NCBI GenBank assembly: GCA_029582265.1
Contig: CM055830.1
Coordinates: 35,706,718 to 35,770,717, forward strand
Direction of reading: 5' to 3'
Source: Zoroaster sp. YZ-2022
Taxonomy: Eukaryota; Echinodermata; Asteroidea; Forcipulatida; Zoroasteridae
Length of the DNA stretch: 64,000 nucleotides
The notes beneath the pieces were generated by a model. It searched no databases, had not been told where the DNA came from, and was given only the letters and a program-made list of their open reading frames with translations. Below are positions 55,291 through 64,000 of this stretch, piece by piece (the stretch's first letter is position 1; every line of letters starts with the position of its first letter). A program made the translations under genes and the position numbers.

Positions 55291-55690
55291 ATCATAGTAT
55301 CAACCAGGGATGAAATATTAGTATCAACCAGGGATGAAATATTAGTATCAAACAGGGATGAAATATTAGTATCAACCAGGGATGAAATATTAGTATCAAC
55401 CAGGGATGAAATATTAGTATCAACCAGGGATGAAATATTAGTATCAACCAGGGATGAAATATTAGTATCAACCAGGGATGAAATATTAGTATCAAACAGT
55501 GATGAAATATTAGTATCAACCAGGGATGAAATATTAGTATCAACCAGGGATGAAATATTAGTATCAACCAGGGATGAAATATTAGTATCAACCAGGGATG
55601 AAATATTAGTATCAACCAGGGATGAAATATTAGTATCAACCAGGGATGAAATATTAGTATCAACCAGGGATGAAATATTAGTATCAAATT
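55291..55690. repeat. 24-bp minisatellite, about 16 units, right arm
   Basis: Same unit count as the left arm, and variant units (AAACAGGG and AAACAGTG) in mirrored positions. Confidence 0.97.
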
Positions 55691-55810
55691 AGTAAAATAG
55701 TGAAATAATGTTCAAAATTAATTGCTCTCCCTCCGAATGAATACGAAACATCTGAATGCATTTTCATTATTTTCTCGGTTAGTTGTTTAATAACTCACTA
55801 CTCATCTCTT

Positions 55811-56511
55811 GTGGAAGATAGCTCTGGTGATCAGAAAAAACTCTTTAACATTGTTGAAAAGCTGCTTCATAAACCCAAAGCTCCAGTGCTTCCATCTACA
55901 CACTCCGATCAGGACCTCGCAAATGCTTTTTCAAACTTTTTTGTCACAAAATTGAGAATATCCGTCGTTCTTTTCCCTCAGTACCTGCCATTCTATCACA
56001 AACACCATCACGCAAGGATCCACAATGTAGACTGTCCATGTTTGAGCCTACTAGTGTTACGGAGATCAAGAAACTCATCATGAAATCGCCATCAAAATCA
56101 TGTGAACTTGATCCAGTGCCAACTTCGCTAATAAAACAAAATATTGATGTGTTTGCTAAGTATATCACAATTATTGTAAACAGATCTCTTTCTTCCGGTT
56201 GTTTCCCTAATAGCCAGAAGGTTGCTCATGTTAAACCACTCCTAAAGAAACCCAATTTGGACAAGGAAGTTTTCAAAAATTACCGACCAGTAGCGAATTT
56301 AAAGTACCTTGGAAAACAATCGAGCGAGTTGTTTCATCACGGATCTCTAACCATGTTCGTGCTAATAACCTGTCGGACACATTTCAGTCAGCCTACAAAC
56401 CATTTCATGGAACGGAAACTGCTCTTCTTCGCGTCAACAATGACATTTTATCTGCCATGGATGAGGGGAAATCACTGCATTAGTTTTGTTAGACTTAAGC
56501 GCCGCTTTTGA
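55811..56511 (+). pseudogene. LINE B linker and RT N-terminal part, right copy
   Basis: Frames 55811-56083 and 56038-56511. Reads VEDSSGDQKKLFNIVEKLL-like linker, then KSCELDPVPTSLI and NYRPVANLKYLGK. A frameshift follows at about 56315, so the FQSAYKPF block is in another frame. Confidence 0.85.
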
Positions 56512-57347
56512 CACTGTCGATCATAAAATCCTTCTCTCCCGCCTTCAATATCATCTTGGAATACATGACACAGCCCTGGATTGGTGTAAGTCTTTTAAAT
56601 AGGCCTCAGCATGTTTGTATTGGTAACGCTATCTCCGAGCCTGTTACTCTTGACTATTCTGTACCCCAAGGCTCTGTGCTCGGCCCACAGTGGTTTACTG
56701 CTTATACCTTTCCAGTTCGTGATATCATTTTGAAGTATAATTTAAATTACCATGTTTACGCTGATGACACGCAGCTTTACATTACTTTTAAATCTTCTCA
56801 AGAACCTGCTGATTCCTGCATTAAAACACTGGAGAAATGTATTCAAGAGATTCGAAGTTGGATGAGACAAAACTTCCTGAAATTGAACGATGAAAAAACA
56901 GAATTTGTTCTATTTGGATCACGTCAGCAATTGTCTAAAGTTTCTCTTCCATTTATTACAATTGGTGACTCGCAGATAACCCCTTCATTACATGCACGTA
57001 ATTTGGGTGTTATATTTGACTCGACAATGACTTTAAAACCACATATCTCCAACATTGTTCGCATATCATCATTTCATATCAGAAATATAAGCCGAATTAG
57101 GAAATACTTGAATAAAAGTGCTGCTGAACAAATTATACATGCATTTGTCACATCACGGCTCGATAACTTACGGTCTTCCGCAGAATCAAATATCTCGTCT
57201 TCAGCACATACAAAACACAGCAGCTCGTGTTGTGACTTTGTCCAGAAAGTCATGCCATATCACGCCAATCTTGAAAGAACTGCACTGGCTTCCTGTTTCA
57301 CAGAGAATTGTTTTAAACTTATGCTAATTGTTCACAAATCTTTTTAA
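56508..57347 (+). pseudogene. LINE B RT catalytic core and thumb, right copy
   Basis: About 279 codons with SVPQGSVLGP, YADD at 56757-56768, EIRSWMRQNFLKLNDEKTEF, LGVIFDSTMTLKPHI and RNISRIRKYLNKSAAEQIIH. The longest surviving RT frame of this element in the window. A deletion of about ten bases near 57170 relative to the left arm shifts the frame towards the end. Confidence 0.88.
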
Positions 57348-57606
57348 TAACATTGCTCCAATTTATATTTCTGAACTACTTAAAGTCTACACTCCATCAC
57401 GCAATTTGCGCTCCAGCAACATGTCACTCCTCAAGGAACCAACTTCAAAACGGAACTGGGGTGATAGGTCGTTTTCTGTCGCAGCTCTGAGACTCTGGAA
57501 TCATCTTCCAACTAAACTCAAATCTTGTCATAGTATAACCAGATTCAAGTCGATGCTTAAAACTCATCTTATGTCACAACTCTTCAAAGATGATGTATAT
57601 TTGTAA
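57328..57606 (+). pseudogene. LINE B C-terminus, right copy
   Basis: FNNIAPIYISELLKVYTPSR and GDRSFSVAALRLWNHLPTKL, with the stop at 57606. The usual C-terminal signature of this LINE group. Confidence 0.85.
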
Positions 57607-57765
57607 TTGCATTGTAGGTACATGTATCTCGGTACATAATTTGTTTTCCTATGCTATCATTGTATATTGTTTGTATTAATGTTTTTTCTTTGTTTCGCGC
57701 CTTGAGCGCCCAGCAGGGTGGATATGTGCGCGCTAAAGTCTTATTATTATTATTATTATTATTAA

Positions 57766-59597
57766 TGGATATATTGATTGAAAGAAAGTAAGGAGTTAAA
57801 TCACAAACTTCCTCAAATTGTTTAACGATAATTTTATCCTTAAATAATTTACAGCCGTAACACATACACTCGATTAGTGTAATTTAAAACGAGCAAAACC
57901 GCAATTGAGGCCATGAGTGTGAATTCAACCGCGGTCCAATCAGAAATCAGTATTTTGATGACGTCATAAATGTTTAAAAACACTTTCATTGACATCTGCG
58001 GGTCAGAAAACATATCTGGGTCTAAATAAAAAATAATGGACAATTTAGTTTTGGCGCACTTTGATCCCTCCCTGGCCCAATGTGGGACAGTCCTAAAACA
58101 CACCTATAGACAAACAAATGGATCGAACAAGCAAACAAACAAACAACCAATCAAAATCTAAACCATCGAGATCAACCAATCAAACAAGCAGTGTTTAAAG
58201 CACATGCACAAACAGACATACAGACAAACTGTCAGATATGATACATAAACTGTATGATACTTAAGTCGGCGAAAGCAGCTTTTCATCTTTAAACGGGATT
58301 TTCATTATTTTGGTTCGCGGCGCCGACTGACACGATCAAACACAAAAGAAAGCTTACCTATAATTATTTGTAATAATATACAAATCATTAAAATTGCGTG
58401 GGCAGGCACGATCGCAGGGATAGAAAGACAAATATAGCCAGGCGTGGAGGATGAGATGAAACGGAAGTTATTGTATTTATGCGCGTGAATGATGTAGGCG
58501 AAGACAAAGGCAGGTTTAGGTACTGATAATCGTACACGTGTATTATCTCCTTGATATTTACAGAGAAGTTTCTGGAAAATGAGCAAACTCTTGTGAAAAT
58601 TGTTTTTCCATTAGATATATCATGCAGAATATTATTAGCTTTTGCGAGGTTGTTGCTGAGAGTAAATTCCTTATAGCTGAAAAGCAGACAAATAAAACCA
58701 ACTGTAGATCCAAGAATGTATATTGACCATGATACCCTTTTTTTCGTAATGTGCCCCTCTTTTTGCTTTATGCCCCTCCCCCCATTTGGATCCGTCCTTG
58801 GATAATACAAGGCAAATAGACTTATTGACAAACAAATGACTTTACGAACAAACAAAACACTGAACTGTCAATCAAACAAAAACAATTAAATGAAATTAAA
58901 CACAATTCTCCTCAGGACGATCAGAGCATACTGATCGAAACGTCGAGTTGTACCTCCAGTTCTTTTCAGAACTAATTACGACTCAATTGAGATTCCACAT
59001 GGTGTCACCGCAATTAGTCTTACTTATCATCCTCACCATGCAAAGCTACAAGTTTTACCTAAACACAATACGCCGAAAGACAGAAAAGATGACACAAACA
59101 TGGACAATGGATCAATTTGAAATCATTTTTTGACATAGATTTTTCAGACTGTAAGACATTCAATATGTGTTTTGAGGTTTGTTAACTGTCATCAATAGTA
59201 CCATGGATGTTATATCTACATTTATTGTACTTTTGGTTAAAATAAATCACAATTTTCAAGGGTAAACATTTTTAAAGATAATGTTGCTTTGTAGCGTCAT
59301 CTAGTGGTGATCTACGTGCTGAAGACAACATTTGTGCCAAATGTCATGGCCAACACAAACATTAAGGAAGTTGTGGGACCAGAAATTAGGAAAAATAACC
59401 AAAAATGGGTATAGCGCCCCCTAACGGTGACCTATGAATATTTTCATGGCCTCATTCAACAGATCGTGTCAAACCGAACATGCCTACGGGGTCATTCCAT
59501 GCCAACTCACTCTAGAGGTTTTGCCCAACCAATTTTGATAAGATTTTTTATAGGCCTCTTAAAATGCCAAAAATCACCCACGGTGGCTATATTGGAG
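57766..59597. other. Right-arm counterpart of 3827-5657
   Basis: Non-coding by the same criteria. Holds the TGACGTCA site (57958-57965), the GGCGCACTTTGATCCC motif (58052) and the hairpin-containing segment near 58915-59010. Confidence 0.5.
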
Positions 59598-60055
59598 TGG
59601 AGTGTCGTGGCCGAGCGGTCTAGCTTACCGGACTCAAGTTCTGGTATTAGCAGAATGTGGGTTCGAATCCCGGCCGTGACACTTGTGTCCTTGAGCAAGA
59701 CACTTAACCATAATTGCCACCCAGGGGTTAAATGGGTACCTGTGAGGGCAGAGTTGGTTGATTAGCCCTATATGCGCTGTAATGGCAGCAATTGAGCTGT
59801 ATACTCCCCAGGGAGCTGAGATGGTTTCAGGAATGATTTATGAGCCTTATGAGCCTTATGAGCAGGGGTAATAATATAATGCGCCTTGAGCACCACTTAG
59901 TTGGTGGATACGTGCGCTATATAAGTCCACTTATTATTATTAGTATTAGTATTAGTATTAGTATTAGTATTAGTATTAGTATTATTATTAGTAGTAGTAG
60001 TAGTATTATTATTAGTAGTAGTAGTATTATTATTATTATTATTATTATTATTTTT
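59598..60055 (+). mobile_element. tRNA-derived SINE with (TTA)n tail, right-arm copy
   Basis: Plus-strand reading: A box TGGCCGAGCGGT (59608-59619), B box GGGTTCGAATCCC (59659-59671), central TGTCCTTGAGCAAGACAC, 3' part GCGCCTTGAGCACCACTTAG and GTGGATACGTGCGC, then a compound (TTA)n/(TTAGTA)n tail ending in a T-run that is the complement of the LINE A poly-A. Confidence 0.92.
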
Positions 60056-60214
60056 TTTTGTAGTGGAGATATACGTCTCCTTTTATTTCATACAACCACA
60101 CATTCCACAGTATTACAATAATATATTACAATTCAGTGAATGCGCTAAATAACGGAGTAGAACAAAAATACAGACTTTAACAAATGTTTATACAAGTAAA
60201 ATTACAGATAAAAA

Positions 60215-61799
60215 CTAAAAGGTAAATAATACTTGTTCTCCTTTTACTTGACACAAAGCTTGATTTTTTGCATAAAAGTTAACAAAACTATCTATGGTAA
60301 GTCTCTGTTTTTCCAAAAGGATGGTTCTTTTCAGGTTGTGTTGGAACTTTCTCAATAAAATCTGATCCGACAATGGATTAATTTCACCTAAATTGAGACA
60401 TCTGGAGGTCCAGATAGTTTTGTGAAGTTTGGCGATCAAGATTAAGCAAAAAGTGTCAATTTGTTTTCCGTATCCCAATATCCTATTGCTATCGTTGAGA
60501 TAAAAATGTTTGTTACCATTATATTTACGAAGGACATATTCTAAAAATATCCAGGATGTCCACGTATTTTTACAATATATAAATACATGTTCTATAGTTT
60601 CTTTCTCTTGTTTACATAACCCACATTGATTGTCTTTGGAAACAATTTTTTTCATTTTCTGTAAAACATCATTAGTTGGGAGGATACGGTGGCGTAAACG
60701 ATACCAGAGATCTCTATCATCAAAATCAATACTTTGATCGTTAGCTTTTTGCCAAATCTCTTTCCAGTCAAAAATTGCTTGTGGGCTAATGTTTAGTTTA
60801 ACTGGCCATATCTTTTTCAACTACAGGCAGTATGAACATTTCCTAACCATACTTTTATATATACTTTTAACGGTAATATTCGCAACATGAACTGTCTCAT
60901 CGCCTATTTGGAGATATAAAAACTGCTGACATGACGAGTTGGACTTCTCTGTTTTCTTGTAACAAGTTACTATCAACATGTTTCTTTAAACCTGCCACTA
61001 TTTTTCCGGCATTAATTGGCTTTATGTTACATTTCTTAGCCAGTTCTTGGGGAGATATAAGTCTGCCTTTGTTGGCAACATGTTCCAGCAATAACATTGC
61101 ATGAGGTTTTAATATTTTTGTATCAAGTTTTTTCCGTATTAGTTATAATTGTATTGTTCCACAAAGGTATTTGGAGAGCTTCATTAATACAAGTCACATT
61201 TAGTTTTATAACACCCTTTGCTTTTGAAAAGCTTTCAAGGTCTCTATAAAAACGGGTAATTTAGGTCCAATTAACTTGAGGTTGTTAAAACAAACCACCC
61301 AGGTGTTTGGTCAGTGTTTGTTTGCTTGATCCAAAAGTCAAAGAGATACTTCCATTTTCCGTGTCTGGTACAGTATTTCTGGAAGCCATTTTAACAACAA
61401 AGCATCTAATTTACAAGTTATGTTAATTAGACCGGTTCCGCTTAATTCTGGTGGTCCTCTGATAGTATCTCTTTAATTTTATCAGGTTTGGAGGACCAAT
61501 AGAAATTGAAAATACTTTATCTATTTCTTCTTTCAAGTACTGCGAACAAGGAATAACTGAACCATAATAAGCTAAACTACTACCAATAAGACTGTTAACA
61601 ACCACCGCTTTCCTTTCATAGTCAGTGACCTTTCTTTCCATCTATTAAGGACATTTTTATTTTGTTGACTCTTTTCCAGCCATATGTCTTCAGGTTTAAT
61701 ACCATTTCCGAAATAAATACCAAGGATCTTAATCTTTTGGTTGTTCCAATTGAAATTGCCCGGATTATCTTTCCTATTTTTCCACGCACCGAGCCACAA
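60215..61799 (-). pseudogene. LINE A thumb and C-terminal zinc-knuckle region, right copy
   Basis: Pieces 61572-61799, 61423-61641, 60897-61097 and 60215-60820. The last contains CGLCKQEKETIEHVFIYC, identical to the left copy. Breaks coincide mostly with homopolymers. Confidence 0.82.
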
Positions 61800-61884
61800 G
61801 CCTTGGGTTTTTTGCTCATTTATTTTAGAACCCGACCCTTCGCCGTAGGTATGAAAAATATTTTGTAATGAAATAAACTCACTG

Positions 61885-62712
61885 TTATCGGTAATAAAAT
61901 ACTGGTATCATCAGCATGCTGAACAATTTGATATTTAACTTTTGGCCTGGTAGACCAACTCCTTTAACTCCATTTTTACCTCGGATAAGATTGGCTAAAC
62001 CTTCTACACATATGGCATATAAAAGAGGGGATAGTGGGCACCCCTGTCTTATGCCTCTTGTTGCTTGGAAAGGCTCGGTGAAAAAATTATTTACGTTAAT
62101 AGTAACCGTTGGATTTTTGTAAAATATTTCAATCCACCGCCTCAAAACACAGGGTATTCCCATTTTTTCCATCATGGCGAACATATATTTCCACTCGATA
62201 CGATCAAAAGCTTTTTCTTGATCAACGCTTATAATAGCAGCTTCCTTGTTATAAAATTCACATAATCGATAACATCTCTAAGAACCATTAAATTATCTTG
62301 AACCCTCTACCTTGAACCCCGCAAGTTTGATCTTTCAGCAATTAATTCAGGCAAGATGATTCTGAGGCGTTTAGTAATAAGTTTTGAAATAATCTTGAAG
62401 TCAACGTTGAGGAGACTGATCGGTCTCCAATTCTTAAGTTCGCTTCTTTCCCTTTGTTTTTATAAATTAACCTAATTAATGCTCTGTTCATAGAGTCTGG
62501 TAACTTTCCTTTTCGTAACAGTAATTAACCAAATCAAGAAATTCACTCTTAATAAGATGCCAAATATTTAAGTAAAATTCGACCGTAAGGTTATCTAATC
62601 CCGGCGCTTTATTTTTTGCCATATCTTTAAGCGCCAAGTAAAGTTCTTCTTCAGTGATTGTTTTCTCCATGTTTTGGACAGATTCTTCTTCAAATTCATA
62701 TTTTGAGACCAA
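61885..62712 (-). pseudogene. LINE A reverse transcriptase, right copy
   Basis: Pieces 62488-62712 (KNKAPGLDNLTVEFY) and 61885-62184 (TRGIRQGCPLSPLLYAICVE). The stretch between is frameshifted by several one-base losses in G, T and A runs relative to the left arm. The HADD box lies at 61907-61918 in a shifted frame, so His in the first position is shared by both copies. Confidence 0.85.
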
Positions 62713-63286
62713 ATTTAGAATTTTCTGCAGATAAAATTATTAATTTTTGGGTAGAAAATAAGTCTTTATAAAAAATCTAACAGCATCCACCATTTCTGAG
62801 GGTTTATTAATTATATGATCTTTTGTGTGTTTTCAATTCCCCTATAAGGTTGTTGTTTTTTGCTGTTTTTCAGTAGAAAGAAAGTATTTGCTGGGTTTCT
62901 CCATATCACACTTATGTTTAACGTGGACCCTGAGTTTGGCTCTTTCCCAGTTAGCAGTCTCATAAAGTTTAATTTTTGTTCTATATCTCTAATTTTAAAT
63001 GAAATATCTTCGGAATTATTGCTAATAAGGTTTTGGTATTCTTTTTAAGGTGTCTTCCTCTTTTCTTTCTTTATATCGTTTTTCTCCATCATACTCTTTA
63101 AGAATTTCTTTCAACCTGTTTTACCCAAATCCCACCAAATAAGCGGGCATTCGTAAAAAACTTTCTGGGTTTTCCAAAAATTCCAGAACAACTCTAACCT
63201 CAAATTACATTGTCTGTCTTTAAGTATTTCATTTTTACAATACCATCTTCCTTTACCGGTAGGAACAGTTTTATTTTATAAAATGA

Positions 63287-63992
63287 TTATAAGAGTAATT
63301 TGATCTGAAAGACAAGATGAATCAATGCTAATTTATTTAAATTAGTTCTTAGCGTTTTGGACGTGAGAATATAATCGATTCTACTAGGTTTCTTGATCCC
63401 TTTGTGATAAAATGTAAAACCGGGCTCATTTCGTAATGCGGCCCACGTGTCACTGAGGTTATTTTCCTGAATAAAATTTAAAAGGGAGGTTTTGCTTTGA
63501 TCATAAATTCCATTAGCATTGATATCACAGTTCAGGTCACCAGAAACAATATAGTTACAGTCAGTAATAATGTTTTTAAAAGACTTGCCAAATTCCACAA
63601 AGAAACGTTTGCGTAACGTAGCGTTATTTATGCGCATACATAGATATGATACTAATCACCTCTCCACCCATTCCTATGTCGCCTTTGACCCATCTGCCAT
63701 TAGAATCATGTGTAATATTAGTGAGATTTAGACCACTCTTCTCGGAAGTGAGAATAGCAACCCCACAACTGTTGTTTTTTCCATGGCTGAAAGCGATCTG
63801 CCCACACCACTGCTTGCGCCACTTCGCTTCATCCTTAACCATACTATGAGTCTCTTGGAGAAAAACAATGGCCGCTTTTTTTCTTAAAAGGTATTCAAAA
63901 ACAATGTCCCTCTTTTGTGGGTTCCTGAGTCCATTAACATTTAGTGTAGCTATTGTGTATACCATTTGAAAAAGAATGACAAATCTAAACAT
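63287..63992 (-). pseudogene. LINE A APE-type endonuclease, right copy
   Basis: Two overlapping frames (63624-63992 and 63287-63637) joined by one frameshift near 63630. Motifs in order: TIATLNVNGLRNPQKRD (Asn of the LNVNG box), IVFLQETH (metal-binding Glu), SHGKNNSCGVAIL, IVSGDLNCDIN (Asp/Asn box) and PSRIDYILTSK. The final SDH box is mutated, reading LSFQIKLLL, whereas the left fragment retains it. The role in the family is target-primed nicking. No ORF1 is visible in the window. Confidence 0.88.
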
Positions 63993-64000
63993 CGGTTTAT

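Larger units (their letters stand above)
55809..57765 (+). mobile_element. LINE B: L2/CR1-like non-LTR retrotransposon, right copy, 5'-truncated
   Basis: Mirror of 5658-7620. Order: linker, RT with AFDTVDH (out of frame here), PQGSVLGP and YADD, C-terminal RSFSVAALRLWNHLP, 3' UTR, then the tail GCGCCTTGAGCGCCCAGCAG, GGTGGATATGTGCGCGC and (TTA)n at 57741-57765. No endonuclease. The RT core frame is longer than in the left arm. Confidence 0.9.
44070..63399. repeat. Right arm of the large inverted duplication
   Basis: Reverse-complement partner of 1-19319. Unlike the left arm, this one is continuous with loop sequence on its inner side (block B', 41350-44340) and with more LINE A sequence on its outer side (to 64000). 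It is therefore the better-assembled copy. Inner-edge homology ends at about 44070 only because the left partner runs into an N gap. Confidence 0.95.
60056..64000 (-). mobile_element. LINE A: L1/Tx1-like non-LTR retrotransposon, right copy, runs off the window
   Basis: Mirror of 1-3368 plus about 600 further bases that include the endonuclease N-terminus. The frame is interrupted many times, mostly by single-base length changes in homopolymers. The element's 5' end lies outside the window. Confidence 0.9.

Noticed and set aside
59600..59685. tRNA gene
   Set aside because: A and B boxes are present, but the sequence continues into a SINE body with a (TTA)n tail and occurs in four copies, so this is a SINE head and not a tRNA gene.
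63287..63992. Host APE-type DNA repair endonuclease
   Set aside because: Sequence context (downstream Tx1-type RT) and wording of the motifs identify it as a LINE endonuclease domain.

Overview
This is AT-rich eukaryotic nuclear DNA dominated by repeats. It carries decayed non-LTR retrotransposons, tRNA-headed SINEs with (TTA)n tails, spliceosomal-type exon boundaries and many minisatellites, and no bacterial-style operons. The combination of an L1/Tx1-type LINE, an L2/CR1-type LINE and a SINE with a conserved central domain suggests a marine invertebrate. An echinoderm or related deuterostome is my best guess, at low confidence. I found no intact host gene, rRNA gene or true tRNA gene; everything resembling protein is a transposon pseudogene or a short candidate exon.

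The dominant feature is an inverted duplication. Bases 1-19319 reappear in reverse complement at about 44070-63399, in the same order and without large gaps. Left and right coordinates sum to about 63387-63442 throughout. Read outward to inward, each arm holds an L1/Tx1-like LINE (A), a tRNA-derived SINE, an L2/CR1-like LINE (B), a 24-bp minisatellite, duplicated blocks named here C, B, A and A', a fold-back element, a 53-bp repeat, a transposase-like pseudogene between inverted repeats, and a 16-bp G-rich minisatellite. The left arm stops exactly at a 500-base N gap (19320-19819). The left contig may therefore be the second haplotype of the right contig, placed in inverted orientation, rather than a biological palindrome; this needs read-level proof.

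The loop (19820-44069) starts with a candidate promoter and first exon (20557-20825), a diverged copy of arm block C (22370-23175) and a SINE (23804-24171). From 26.3 to 38.7 kb lies a higher-order repeat region. Its monomers contain a signal-peptide-like exon, a cysteine-rich reverse-strand ORF, a small fold-back MITE and, in two copies, a LINE 3' fragment. Three arrays of a 17-bp minisatellite (about 5.2 kb in total) grow out of one exon segment of these monomers. From 41350 the loop continues as block B', a diverged direct copy of arm block B, which carries its own SINE insertion and a private 31-bp minisatellite.

The window records layered duplication (B/B', A/A', C/C', the 2.95-kb tandem unit and the whole arms) followed by local minisatellite growth and retroelement insertion. 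Because paralogous empty sites and unexpanded sites survive, several of these events can be put in order. Many reading-frame breaks between the arms are single-base homopolymer length differences, so some apparent frameshifts may be consensus errors of a long-read assembly.
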